64,000 nucleotides of DNA from Chitinophaga barathri (GTDB lineage Bacteria > Bacteroidota > Bacteroidia > Chitinophagales > Chitinophagaceae). Of this stretch, positions 52,200-61,074 are shown in pieces; the stretch's first letter is position 1, and every line of letters starts with the position of its first letter. The translations under genes and the position numbers were made by a program. Below the pieces are notes generated by a model, which saw only the letters and a list, made by a program, of their open reading frames with translations, was not told where the DNA came from and did not search any database. Location of the stretch: assembly GCF_003807585.1 (NCBI RefSeq), contig NZ_RMBX01000003.1, positions 372,001 to 436,000 on the forward strand, in the 5' to 3' direction.

Positions 52200-52824
52200 T
52201 AAAATTACGCTCGCCATCGTGGACGATCACCCGGTGGTTATTGAGGGCCTGCAGAAGCTGCTCGAAAATAAAGAAGTGATCCGCATTGCGGGGAGCTTTA
52301 CTTCGGGCAACGGTTTTCTTGGTTTTTTAAGATCGAACCGGGTGGACATTGTATTGCTCGATATCACCCTGCCTGACGCGAACGGCCTGGACCTCTGCAA
52401 GGAGATCAAACAGCTCTCCCCTTCCACCTGTGTGCTGGCGCTCAGCAACCACAGCGAGCGCAGCATCATTATGCAGATGCTGCAAAACGGCGCCAGCGGT
52501 TACCTGCTGAAAAACGCTTCCGGCGAGGAACTGATGAACTGCATCAACGAGGCGCTTAGCGGTCAGGTAACGTTCAGCCGGGAAGTAAAAGAGATCATCG
52601 CGCGGCCGGGCGTAAGCGAACTGAAACAGCTGCCGCAGCTCACCCGCCGGGAAAAGGAAATACTGCACCTGATCTCCGATGGCAAAACCACGGCCGGCAT
52701 TGCGGAAGAGCTGTCCCTGAGCCCGCTCACGGTGGAAACGCACCGGCGGAACCTGTTACAGAAGTTTGAAGTAAAAAATGTGGCGGCGCTGATCAAAATG
52801 GCGGCGCAGCAGGGGTTGTTGTGA
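52186..52824 (+). CDS. NarL/FixJ family response regulator
   Basis: A 212-residue regulator: receiver domain (about 5-125) with acidic pocket Asp13-Asp14 and phospho-acceptor Asp59 (VLLDITLPDANG), conserved Ser/Thr (LALSNHS) and Lys (YLLKNASGEEL), then a LuxR-type HTH (LTRREKEILHLISDGKTTAGIAEELSLSPLTVETHRRNLLQKF). It overlaps the histidine kinase gene by 14 bp and is its cognate partner. Targets unknown. Confidence 0.94.
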   Translation: MLENDKITLAIVDDHPVVIEGLQKLLENKEVIRIAGSFTSGNGFLGFLRSNRVDIVLLDITLPDANGLDLCKEIKQLSPSTCVLALSNHSERSIIMQMLQNGASGYLLKNASGEELMNCINEALSGQVTFSREVKEIIARPGVSELKQLPQLTRREKEILHLISDGKTTAGIAEELSLSPLTVETHRRNLLQKFEVKNVAALIKMAAQQGLL

Positions 52825-52917
52825 GGCCAGGTATTCTATGCCGAAATATCGTTATTTTCTTTCGCGTAGAATGCCCTGGTTGAAATTATATCCTCCATCA
52901 GTCTCTCATTGTTGAAT

Positions 52918-52965
52918 TGCCAATAGTTTTATTGGCACAAATACATACCACTAACTTTATTGGCA
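52918..52965. promoter_or_regulatory. Operator-like dyad TGCCAATA/TATTGGCA plus a half site
   Basis: TGCCAATA-GTTT-TATTGGCA is a perfect eight-base inverted repeat (52918-52937); a further TATTGGCA lies at 52958-52965. The gap between 52825 and 53096 has no gene. The sites precede the alpha/beta hydrolase gene by about 130 bp. Confidence 0.55.
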
Positions 52966-53096
52966 AGTGTATTTCCCAACTTTTTTATTGATAACCCCAT
53001 TTCACCATCATTACACACGATCCGGATATTGATGCCCCATGGCAAGCAACCTAGCTTTGTCATTCACCCGGCTACGGCCTGAAAAAATTCATCACA

Positions 53097-53885
53097 ATGA
53101 AAAAAAGAACCCTTTTCCGGAACAGCGCGCTGATCTCCAGATGCCTCGCCGTGCTGCTTCTTCTCGTCCTGCAAACCGGCCTTGCCATGGGCCAAAGCCA
53201 CCTCAAAGACATCGTGCTGGTACACGGCGCATTTGCCGACGGCTCCGGCTGGGAGGCTGTATACCAGATCCTCTCCAAAAAAGGTTACAAAGTACACGTG
53301 GTGGGCAATCCCAACACCGGCCTGCCGGATGATGTGGCAGCTGTAAACCGTGTGCTGGACAAAATCACGGAACCCGTAGTGCTGGTAGGCCACTCCTATG
53401 GCGGCGCCATCATCACCGAAGCCGGCAATCACCCGCGCGTGGCCGGCCTCGTGTACATCTCCGCTTTTGCGCCCGATGCGAACGAACCGCTGCTCAAGCT
53501 CCTGGAAGCCGCGCCTCCCACTCCCAAATCAGGCTTCCTGCCCCCGGACAAGGATGGTTACATCTGGTACGACAAAGCCAAGTACCACGCTGGTTTCTGC
53601 GGAGATCTCCCGAAGGACAAAGCCGCCTTCCTGGCGGACTCCCAGGTGCCTGTATCAGCTACCGTATTTGGCGCCGTGATCGCCAACCCCGCCTGGAAAT
53701 CAAAAAAGAGCTGGTATGTGGTAGCCACGCAGGATGAAACGATCCACCCGGACGGGCAGCGTTTTATGGCCAAACGTATCGGCGCTACGGTTACCGAGAT
53801 AAAAGCCAGTCACCTGGTGTTTATGAGCCAGCCCAAAGCCACCACCGAGGTAATTGAAACCGCTGCGGCGGCCCTCGCCAAATGA
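53097..53885 (+). CDS. Secreted alpha/beta hydrolase
   Basis: A 262-residue protein with a basic N-terminus and hydrophobic signal segment (cleavage near AMG-QS, residue 33). The fold is of the AB_hydrolase_6 type (MenH/hydroxynitrile-lyase-like): oxyanion region VLVHGAFADGSGWEAVY, nucleophile elbow VGHSYGGAIITEA (Ser near residue 102), acid in VVATQDETIHPDGQ, and His in KASHLVFMSQP. Related enzymes are esterases acting on small aromatic or acyl substrates. Single gene. Confidence 0.88.
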   Translation: MKKRTLFRNSALISRCLAVLLLLVLQTGLAMGQSHLKDIVLVHGAFADGSGWEAVYQILSKKGYKVHVVGNPNTGLPDDVAAVNRVLDKITEPVVLVGHSYGGAIITEAGNHPRVAGLVYISAFAPDANEPLLKLLEAAPPTPKSGFLPPDKDGYIWYDKAKYHAGFCGDLPKDKAAFLADSQVPVSATVFGAVIANPAWKSKKSWYVVATQDETIHPDGQRFMAKRIGATVTEIKASHLVFMSQPKATTEVIETAAAALAK

Positions 53886-53915
53886 TCTTCATAGTGTGAA
53901 TCCATTGTAAACCCT

Positions 53916-53949
53916 GTTCTATGCCTGTGTTTCTTCACGGGCATAGAAC
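53916..53949 (+). terminator. Terminator of the hydrolase gene
   Basis: GTTCTATGCCTGTG pairs with CACGGGCATAGAAC (one T-G pair) around TTTCTT, followed by TTCTTATTT. Confidence 0.8.
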
Positions 53950-54018
53950 TTCTTATTTACAGCCGGTCTTGTTATTAACCAACCGAAGCTCCTTGCTGTT
54001 TTCCCGGTAGTTTTTGTC

Positions 54019-55251
54019 TTATTGTTTTTTCAGCATACTGATGATCCGCTCCGTTTCTTCCGGGTAGATCGTGATCAGGTGAGTACGGATGGAATCGGGC
54101 GTGGGATTGGCGGCGCCGTTCGTCAGTAAGGTGATGGCATTGCTGGGGAGCGCCGGCATGTGGCAATCGACGCAGTTCTGCGAAAGCGTGGCCACGGGAA
54201 GGGTTTTCAGCGTGCAGAAGTTTGCGCCGCCCGCCTGGTGACAGTTCATACAACGCTGTGAGAACATCTGCATATTACCTGTTTCACGGGTATGCGGATT
54301 ATGACAATTGGAGCAGTTCATCTCCCTGCTTTGTATAAAACATTTGCTGGCGGTGAACAGCTGGTATTGATTCCCGTGAACGTCCAGCGAAGTGGCTTTG
54401 GCAGGTGTGCCTATTTCAGGTAAAAAATAATCCGTGAGGTCGTCTCCCGGTTTAAAATCAAATACAGATTGCTGCGCCGTACTCAACCCGGAATGGCACA
54501 ATGCGCACTGGTCCAGCCGCTGCTGGTTTGCCAGGGCCCTGATGCGCGTGATATGCCTCGCCTGTTTTTCCCGGGGATGCTCCGTATGATAATCCACATG
54601 CGCGGCGGCGGGGCCATGGCAGCGCTGGCAGTCTATACCGTACACCGTCTGGTTTTTATGAAAGGTTTCCGTTACCTGCAAGCCTTTGATCTCCGCTTCT
54701 TTGATGCCTACCGACGAGGTATGACAGCCGAAACAGGCGCTGGGTATCACCCTGTCAAACTTGGGATGGGTGGGCGGGAAACCCGGGCTGTTTGCCCATT
54801 GATGTGCCCCGACAAGATAGGATACCGGCAGCTGGAAAAACTTACCATCGTTCCAGTACAAAAACGTCTGCGCCTTTTTACCGGAGCCGATGGCAATATC
54901 AAAACGATGTGTTTCCCGCAATGTATCTTTATCGTAGCCGGACTGGTAGAGCCCGCTGTCCCGTTTCTCCATTACTACGGTCTTATCGTCCGTATAATGA
55001 TAGATGTTGCCGGGCGCTGTAAAGCTGCCCATGACGGTTTGCGCGTTTGCTTCTGCGGATGTGTTGTGGTGGGCTGTGTTGAGATAAGCGTCATACACCG
55101 TCTTATGACAGGTCGCGCAGGAGGCCTGGCTGGCATATTGTTCCCCGCGTAAGTCCGTTTCTTTTTTTTCGGGGCCGGTGCCGATGCACCGGGAGAGGAC
55201 TATCACGCAGGAAATGATAAAGCCGCAAACAAAGGCCTGGCGCTTGTTCAT
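54019..55251 (-). CDS. Seven-haem c-type cytochrome lipoprotein
   Basis: A 410-residue protein with a lipoprotein-like signal (VLSRC, Cys22). Seven CxxCH haem sites: residues 45-49, 173-177, 208-212, 249-253, 313-317, 334-338 and 360-364, plus many further His residues for distal ligation (HHNTS, HVDYHTEHP, NPHTRETGN). The arrangement resembles multihaem proteins of the cytochrome c554/NrfB-like or doubled-CXXCH type. It may take part in periplasmic electron transfer or haem-based reduction. Single gene; no partner reductase nearby. Confidence 0.88.
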   Translation of the reverse strand: MNKRQAFVCGFIISCVIVLSRCIGTGPEKKETDLRGEQYASQASCATCHKTVYDAYLNTAHHNTSAEANAQTVMGSFTAPGNIYHYTDDKTVVMEKRDSGLYQSGYDKDTLRETHRFDIAIGSGKKAQTFLYWNDGKFFQLPVSYLVGAHQWANSPGFPPTHPKFDRVIPSACFGCHTSSVGIKEAEIKGLQVTETFHKNQTVYGIDCQRCHGPAAAHVDYHTEHPREKQARHITRIRALANQQRLDQCALCHSGLSTAQQSVFDFKPGDDLTDYFLPEIGTPAKATSLDVHGNQYQLFTASKCFIQSREMNCSNCHNPHTRETGNMQMFSQRCMNCHQAGGANFCTLKTLPVATLSQNCVDCHMPALPSNAITLLTNGAANPTPDSIRTHLITIYPEETERIISMLKKQ

Positions 55252-55285
55252 AGACGTTGGAATTATCCTTAAATATACAAATCTA

Positions 55286-56053
55286 TTATTGCTTCCCTTC
55301 CAGCATTTGTTCGATCTTCTCCAGCTTCTTTTTCAGCAGTTCGTTTTCTTTTTTCAGTGCTATCATATACAAAGTAAGCTCCTCGATCTTCTCCATGTGT
55401 ATCTTCTGCATATCCCCAAGGTCGATGCCGTTCTGTTCTATTTCTTCAGCGGAAGGCACGCCTGGCAGGTGTTTGTGCTTGCTGATAAACTGTTCCAGTT
55501 CCTGCATGGTGGGCAGGCGGTAATCTTTTTCAAATACATAATCCGCCCAGGAAGCCTGCGTCACCACTACTTTACGGGCGCCGATGGTGCCTTCCACGGC
55601 CAGTTTGTACAGCGAGGTATTAACAGTGCCGATGCCTACATTGCCGCTTTTGATGGTATTGCGCGGGGAAGCCAGCAGTACATCCCCGGTGTTCTTAAAC
55701 ACCAGCGGAGCTAAATACCCTGTTCCCTGCAATATGCTGTAAAACTCCAGTGTGGAAGAACCTGCAGTACCGGAAAAGAAACCATCGTTCCTGTGGGAAA
55801 TATTCCATTGCACAGGCGTATAGGTAGCGAAGCCGTTGGTTGACTTAACTTTAAATTGGACATCTGAATAAGCACCGACAGCATCACCCATTATCAGGAT
55901 ACCATCACGAATACCACCGGCGTCAATCGTCAGTTTAGTGGTAGGCGTTAGTGTGCCGAGGCCCATGGCTCCGTTTGGTGGGAAAGTGTTGGTTTGCGCA
56001 AAACTCAAAGCCGCCATGCACGTCATGGCCGAAAACAATACAATAAACTTCAT
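55286..56053 (-). CDS. Secreted surface/tail-fibre-like protein, short paralogue
   Basis: A 255-residue protein with a signal peptide (cleavage near SFA-QT, residue 19), an N-terminal fibre-like segment (PNGAMGLGTLTPTTKLTIDAGG), a beta-rich middle and the same C-terminal module as the protein at 27722-28873: KLAVEGTIGARKVVVT, WADYVF, SKHKHLPGVPSAEEI, then a long heptad helix. The helix continues to LKKKLEKIEQMLEGKQ. Likely an oligomeric surface protein; function unknown. Confidence 0.75.
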   Translation of the reverse strand: MKFIVLFSAMTCMAALSFAQTNTFPPNGAMGLGTLTPTTKLTIDAGGIRDGILIMGDAVGAYSDVQFKVKSTNGFATYTPVQWNISHRNDGFFSGTAGSSTLEFYSILQGTGYLAPLVFKNTGDVLLASPRNTIKSGNVGIGTVNTSLYKLAVEGTIGARKVVVTQASWADYVFEKDYRLPTMQELEQFISKHKHLPGVPSAEEIEQNGIDLGDMQKIHMEKIEELTLYMIALKKENELLKKKLEKIEQMLEGKQ

Positions 56054-56130
56054 ACAATAGGTTTAGGGAATATGGGTTACATTTTTGCCATTACTCCGGT
56101 TAACGATGGGCCTAAAATAATTCTCTTTTC

Positions 56131-57450
56131 CTATTTTCCCAACTTCACATTCCGCACCCGCCCCGTTCCCTTGAACCGGAACGTGACGCCCACGATCTCC
56201 ATATCTTCCGCCACCGTAGCCTGGTATGCCGGCCGGTTGTCCACCCGTATGGTCACCAGCCCGTCTTTCGCATCGCAGCTTACTTTTGTCCAGCGGGAAA
56301 GATCGGTGCCCAGGCCGGACAGGTCGTGTTCTTTGCCGGAAACAAAGCGGTCCACCATCAGCATGTTCAGATCGGACACGCAGCCTACCCCCGCCAGCGG
56401 GATGGTGATGGCGCTGCCCTCGCAGAGGATATTTATCTCTGTATGGCGGCATACGGCTGAGCCTTCGCCGTAATCGTTCACCACTTCGGCTTCAAACGAA
56501 AAGTTCTTAACACCCAGGGAATCCCAGCCGCCTACCTTGCTATACCTTACCCAGGGCGCCTCCGGCTGCATGGGAATATTTTTTTCTTTGATCTGCGCTT
56601 CGCTGATGCCCATCTCATTCCCGTTCCGGGTTTCTTTTTCATCGAAATACACCGGCACTTCCGGTTGCTCGATCATCGGCAGCCAGCCTTTGGTGGTGAT
56701 CAGGAGGCGGTGTTTTTTTACTACTGTGCCGTTCACCACCAGCCGGGCATTGTAGTTGCCCGGATAATAATACACGGACGTCGCCTTGTGCTGAGACCTG
56801 GATACCCTGAACCGTTTGGTGGGGTCCCAGTTCTGCTGGATAAAGATGGAATCGTCCGGGGCGGCGGATGCGTCGTAATCAAAGATCACTGAATTCGGAA
56901 CGCCTTCTGTCACGGTCTTACGGCTGGAGAATTGATATACTTCCGCGGACGGCTCATCGGCCACCGCTACCGCCTTTTTATTGCGGATGGAGTTAAACCC
57001 GAGAATAGCGATGATACCCACCGCGCCGAGGCCGAGCACAGCCCATACATACCTGCCCTTCGGCACCCGTGCGTTCATTGCGGGAATATTCATAGCACTT
57101 CCGGCAGCGGGTTCATTTTCCTCCAGGGAAACTCCGACCGTATCATTCTCCCGGTCTTTCAAACCGCCCTTCTTCTCTTCATGTTGCCTGAATGCCCTCC
57201 AATGTTCAAACCCCAGGTATTGCACCAACGTATTGAGCGTGGTGACGGTAGGCGCGCTGTCATATTTCACCCTCCCCCAGATGCGTTTGAGCGTGGTGCT
57301 GCTGAGCGTCACACCGGTGGCTTCGAGGATGGTTTCGGAGAGGTTTTCAAAGTCCTGGTTCGACCATATGGCACCGGCGCCCCAGCCCAACTTATCTTCT
57401 ATCGCCGCGCAACAGGCTGCCAGGTAAAGCGCATCACTATTGTTTTTCAT
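56131..57450 (-). CDS. Membrane protein with HTH-like N-terminus and extracytoplasmic domain
   Basis: A 439-residue protein. The first 95 residues are soluble and resemble a Cro/HTH-like DNA-binding region (SETILEATGVTLSSTTLKRIWGRVKYDSAPTVTTLNTLVQYLGF). One transmembrane helix lies near 133-152 (YVWAVLGLGAVGIIAILGF). The rest, outside the membrane, is beta-rich: a region with PDDSIFIQQNWDPTKRFRV and NYNARLVVNGTVVKKHRLLITTKGW, then a concanavalin-like part (VSCDAKDGLVTIRVDNRPAYQATV). Related proteins seem common in Chitinophaga but are uncharacterised. A one-component membrane-bound regulator is a possible reading. Confidence 0.72.
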   Translation of the reverse strand: MKNNSDALYLAACCAAIEDKLGWGAGAIWSNQDFENLSETILEATGVTLSSTTLKRIWGRVKYDSAPTVTTLNTLVQYLGFEHWRAFRQHEEKKGGLKDRENDTVGVSLEENEPAAGSAMNIPAMNARVPKGRYVWAVLGLGAVGIIAILGFNSIRNKKAVAVADEPSAEVYQFSSRKTVTEGVPNSVIFDYDASAAPDDSIFIQQNWDPTKRFRVSRSQHKATSVYYYPGNYNARLVVNGTVVKKHRLLITTKGWLPMIEQPEVPVYFDEKETRNGNEMGISEAQIKEKNIPMQPEAPWVRYSKVGGWDSLGVKNFSFEAEVVNDYGEGSAVCRHTEINILCEGSAITIPLAGVGCVSDLNMLMVDRFVSGKEHDLSGLGTDLSRWTKVSCDAKDGLVTIRVDNRPAYQATVAEDMEIVGVTFRFKGTGRVRNVKLGK

Positions 57451-57584
57451 TGATATTCAATTTATTATCTCCGTGTATGAAGTTGCACGAAGTTGAAACG
57501 GGTTTGGAATGCCACCCTTCTTCAATCTTTCAACCTTTGGCCTGGTCGTTTCCGTCCGCATTCAAAGTTTAAAAAAATATCGAT

Positions 57585-58709
57585 ATGAAAAAAGTTATGC
57601 TCGCACTGGCCCTCTTTCCTTCCGCCCTTTCTTTACAAGCCCAGAAAAAAACACCCGCCGAAGTGCGAATTCCCATGACGCCCGAGCGCTGGGAAGTGAA
57701 ACCCGGCACGGCTACTTTTACGGAATTTAAAGCCAAACCGGCCATCCAGCTGCTCACGCAATCCGATCCGGTCGTGGTAAAAGATCTTACTTTCACCAGT
57801 GGTACCATTGAGTTTGACTGGGCCCCGGACGGCCCCTTTTTCGCCGGTCTTTATTTCCGCCGCAAAGACACGCTCGAACTGGAATGTTTTTACCTCCGCA
57901 TGCACGTTGAAGGCGTGGCCAATGCCATGCAGGCCGTACAATACGCTCCTTTTATAGACGGGGTAAACCTTTGGGACCTGCTGCCGGGCTACCAGGGCCC
58001 CGCCGCCTGCAAAAAGAACGAATGGAACCACATCAAACTGGTAATATCCGGCGCGCGGATGATCGCTTATGTGAACGATATGGAACATCCCGCCATCCAT
58101 GTGCCGCAGCTGCAGGGCAATACCCGCTCAGGGGGCCTGGCATTTGACGGCGCAGGCAAGATCGCCAATCTCGTGATCAGGCCGGACCAGGTGGACGGCC
58201 TCAACCCCGAGCCGGAACCAGACCCTGTGTACAACGATCCGCGTTATCTCCGCAAATGGCAGATCACCCAACCAAAAGACCTTCCCGTGGGCCAGGAACC
58301 ATTTGATGCCAAAGCGCCGGAACTGAAGGAAACATGGACGCCCATAGCGGCGGAACGCCTGGGACTGGTGAACATCACGCGGCTGTATGGCAAAAGCGCC
58401 AGCCGCCGGCTGGTATGGCTGAAGGTGAAACTGAAATCCCCGCAGGCGCAGATCCGCCACGTAGACCTGGGCTTCAGCGACGAAATATGGATCTATCTCA
58501 ACGGCCGCCCTTTGTACACAGATAAAAACATCTTTAGCACACCGGCCGGTAAACAGCCCCTTGGCCGCCTTTCCCTGGAAAACGCACGTTTTGACCTTCC
58601 GCTGATACAGGGCGAAAACGAAATCCTGGTAGGCATCGCCAATAGCTTCTATGGCTGGGGACTGGTAGCCCGGCTGGACATGATGGAAGGTATTGAAGTG
58701 CTGCAATAA
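57585..58709 (+). CDS. Secreted LamG/DUF1080-like protein with jelly-roll C-terminus
   Basis: A 374-residue protein with a signal peptide (cleavage near LQA-QK, residue 20). Residues about 30-205 form a concanavalin-like sandwich (FTSGTIEFDWAPDGPFFAGLYFRRKD, NEWNHIKLVISGARMIAYVNDMEHPAI, RSGGLAFDG), as in DUF1080/LamG proteins. The C-terminal 130 residues look like a second beta-sandwich (RRLVWLKVKLKSPQAQIRHVDLGFSDEIWIYLNGRPLY, GENEILVGIANSFYGWGL). No catalytic motif is evident. It is divergent from the HTH-like membrane protein gene, 134 bp apart. Confidence 0.75.
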   Translation: MKKVMLALALFPSALSLQAQKKTPAEVRIPMTPERWEVKPGTATFTEFKAKPAIQLLTQSDPVVVKDLTFTSGTIEFDWAPDGPFFAGLYFRRKDTLELECFYLRMHVEGVANAMQAVQYAPFIDGVNLWDLLPGYQGPAACKKNEWNHIKLVISGARMIAYVNDMEHPAIHVPQLQGNTRSGGLAFDGAGKIANLVIRPDQVDGLNPEPEPDPVYNDPRYLRKWQITQPKDLPVGQEPFDAKAPELKETWTPIAAERLGLVNITRLYGKSASRRLVWLKVKLKSPQAQIRHVDLGFSDEIWIYLNGRPLYTDKNIFSTPAGKQPLGRLSLENARFDLPLIQGENEILVGIANSFYGWGLVARLDMMEGIEVLQ

Positions 58710-58729
58710 ATAATAAGGCCCGCTATGAC

Positions 58730-58760
58730 AAAGCCCTGCCCTCAAACCGGGCAGGGCTTT
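58730..58760. terminator. Bidirectional terminator
   Basis: AAAGCCCTGCCC pairs with GGGCAGGGCTTT (12 bp, seven-base loop) between convergent genes. Confidence 0.88.
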
Positions 58761-58796
58761 ACGTTTCTTATTACCGCTCCCCAGCCCGGATACAGC

Positions 58797-59198
58797 CTAT
58801 CGCTCTGCTGCTTCGTCAGCTACCGCAATTGCTTCTATTTCGATCAGGGCATCGGGGGAATACAGGGAAGACACTTCCACGATCGTGTCCGCCGGGTACG
58901 GCGCGGTGAAATATCTGCCGCGCAGCTCCACTATTTTGTTGAAATTCTCCATGCTGCGCAAAAAGATCGTCACCTTGATGACGTTCTTCAGGCTGGAGCC
59001 GCCGGCTTCCAGTACCTTTTGAAGGTTCTCGAATGTTTTTTCCGCCTGGATATCGAAGTTGCCGATCCCGGCCAGCTGCCCGCTGCCATCTATGGCAGTC
59101 TGCCCTGAAATAAACAGCAGGTCGCCGGCGCGGTAGCCCTGTGCGAGACGGTAAGGTTTATACGGATCGGGTGTAATGGCGATGTTTGTGATTTTCAT
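58797..59198 (-). CDS. Rid family protein lacking the catalytic arginine
   Basis: A 133-residue member of the YjgF/YER057c/UK114 (Rid) family: GDLLFISGQTAIDGSGQ, FENLQKVLEAGGSSLKNVIKVTIFLRSMENF and the C-terminal VEVSSLYSPDALIEIEAIAV. RidA enzymes have an Arg in the PxR[ST] position before the VEV strand; here it is PADTIVEV, so Asp-Thr takes that place. Such members (Rid2-7 groups) generally lack enamine/imine deaminase activity. Single gene, convergent with the LamG-like gene. Confidence 0.9.
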   Translation of the reverse strand: MKITNIAITPDPYKPYRLAQGYRAGDLLFISGQTAIDGSGQLAGIGNFDIQAEKTFENLQKVLEAGGSSLKNVIKVTIFLRSMENFNKIVELRGRYFTAPYPADTIVEVSSLYSPDALIEIEAIAVADEAAER

Positions 59199-59297
59199 GA
59201 TGCTGAATTTTATACCACAAAATTATCGCGGGCTGCGCTGCCGGAAGTTCAGGCAGTTGAAGAAACGGCGTTAAACTGGTTTAATTTCCCGCCCGTT

Positions 59298-59891
59298 TTA
59301 CCTTTCCATCCGTTTTTTGCGGAGCTGGCTCATGAACACGGGCGTCATGCCGAGGTAGGAAGCGAGATGTTTCTGCGGCACCCTCGCCGCGATAGCAGGA
59401 TAACGTTTCAGGAAGGCTTCGTACCGCTCCATGGCCGTACGGCTGATGCCGCTGAGGATACGTTCGTTCTGCGCGAGGTACGCGTTCTGGTGCAGTATCC
59501 TGAAAAAGCGCTCAAAGGCGGGTATTTCGCGGTAAAGCCGTTCGAGGGACGCAAGGTCCAGCTGGAGCGTTTCCACCGGTTCAAGGGCTTCTATGTTCGT
59601 TTGTGAGGGGGTATGATGAAGGAAGCTGCCGAAGTCAGAGATCCACCAGTCTTCGATGGCAAAATGCAGCACATGTTCCTGGCCGTCGGCGTCCGTAATG
59701 TAGGAGCGCAGGCAGCCGGACACGATAAAACTTTCGTAGCGGCATATATCCCCGGCCTGTACCAGGAACTGGCGGCGTAATAGTTTCCTGGGCTTCAGCA
59801 GGCTGGTGAACAGCTGTTGCTCCTCCTGCGTAAGGCTGATATGTTTTGCCACATGTGCCAGTATTTTGTCGAACATCCGCGCGGTATCCAT
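59298..59891 (-). CDS. Crp/Fnr family transcriptional regulator
   Basis: About 197 residues from the ATG at 59891 (an internal ATG at 59876 is possible; the upstream frame to 60008 overlaps the cyclase gene and is rejected). The cyclic-nucleotide-binding-like beta-barrel spans about 25-115 (RRQFLVQAGDICRYESFIVSGCLRSYITDADGQEHVLHF), and a short C-terminal HTH (VPQKHLASYLGMTPVFMSQLRKKRM) follows. Bacteroidota members often do not bind cAMP. However, it begins 28 bp after a class III cyclase gene on the same strand, which makes cyclic nucleotide control worth testing. Confidence 0.88.
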   Translation of the reverse strand: MDTARMFDKILAHVAKHISLTQEEQQLFTSLLKPRKLLRRQFLVQAGDICRYESFIVSGCLRSYITDADGQEHVLHFAIEDWWISDFGSFLHHTPSQTNIEALEPVETLQLDLASLERLYREIPAFERFFRILHQNAYLAQNERILSGISRTAMERYEAFLKRYPAIAARVPQKHLASYLGMTPVFMSQLRKKRMER

Positions 59892-59919
59892 AGGCCCGAA
59901 AATAAAGGATTTCCGGCAA

Positions 59920-60960
59920 TCACGCCAGGGCGGACGGCCGCAGCGCCACCAGCAGCATTTCTTTTTCTTTACCCCGCAGTTTGATGCTGCCCAGCGTCCG
60001 CGCCTCAAAATGCCCGTTGATCCGCAGCTCCGCCATCAGGTCGCCGGAAGCGATCACCTCCGCATTATATTCCTTACACAGGCCCTGTATACGCGAAGTG
60101 GTATTCAGCACATCGCCGGAATAGGTAATATCTCTTTTGATAATACCTACCTCACCCGCCACTACTTTGCCGGAGTGAATGCCCGCCTTAAATACCGGCA
60201 TCACGCCATAACGGGCCAGGTACTTTTCCCGCATGCCCTCCAGCCGCAGTTTGATGTCAAAAAAACACTGGATGCATTGGCTGTTCTCCACCCCTTCTTC
60301 ATACTTCCAGGCGACGATCACTTCGTCGCCCACGTACTGGTAGATCTCCCCCCGGTTGTCCAGGATGGGATTGGTGATATCGGTGAACAGGTCTTTCAGG
60401 AAAGCGTGATATTTTTTATCCCCCAGCTTCTCCGCAATGGTGGTGGAAGAGTTCAGGTCGAGGAACATAAAGATGCGGCGTTCTTCCCGCGGGGTATTGT
60501 AACGGCCGCGGACGATGTTCCAGAACACGCCGGGCCCGAATTTACTGTTGATCTGCAGCAGCAGTTGCGTAACGGCCACCACCACGCCCCATACCACCGC
60601 GCTTTTGAACATCCGGGCTTTGTCCGGGCTGGCCACGGCGCTCAGGATAATGGTAATAACGCCGATCACCAGCAAAAACCCGATGGTCACCACGAGAATG
60701 GTATACCCGTAGGACTTGTCCTGGAACTTTTCATGCACATAAAACACGAGGATGCTGCCGCCGAGCAGCGCGCCGATCAGGCCCGCCATCATGCTGACAA
60801 TAACGGCTTTCATAAAGGAATAGTCCGCTGCCGGGCCGGCGGAATTGCCGGTATGCAACACAAGATAGTCGTACACCGCTATCAGGAACCCGATAACCAG
60901 CCAGGTGACCACTATCATGCCCAACTGCCGCAGTTTGATGTGGGTTCTTCGGTTAAGCAT
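59920..60960 (-). CDS. Membrane-bound class III adenylate/guanylate cyclase
   Basis: About 346 residues from the ATG at 60960; an earlier frame to 61062 has no signal or family similarity. Four hydrophobic helices (about 15-150) precede the cyclase domain (about 170-335). The two metal-binding aspartates are in FLDLNSST and VGDEVIVAW; the transition-state Asn and Arg are in LNTTSRI; the Asp of RDITYSGDVLN sits at the base-specifying position typical of adenylate cyclases. It is followed by a Crp-family gene (28 bp), implying a local cAMP circuit, though this regulator may not bind cAMP. Confidence 0.88.
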   Translation of the reverse strand: MLNRRTHIKLRQLGMIVVTWLVIGFLIAVYDYLVLHTGNSAGPAADYSFMKAVIVSMMAGLIGALLGGSILVFYVHEKFQDKSYGYTILVVTIGFLLVIGVITIILSAVASPDKARMFKSAVVWGVVVAVTQLLLQINSKFGPGVFWNIVRGRYNTPREERRIFMFLDLNSSTTIAEKLGDKKYHAFLKDLFTDITNPILDNRGEIYQYVGDEVIVAWKYEEGVENSQCIQCFFDIKLRLEGMREKYLARYGVMPVFKAGIHSGKVVAGEVGIIKRDITYSGDVLNTTSRIQGLCKEYNAEVIASGDLMAELRINGHFEARTLGSIKLRGKEKEMLLVALRPSALA

Positions 60961-61074
60961 AGCACAGGTAGTTGATGCTTTCCAATTTATTGATTTCCCG
61001 CTGATTTGGGGAGCGGGACGAGAATGTTGGCCCAATCCACCCGGTTGACGGATTTGCTGCACGAACTAAGCCGG

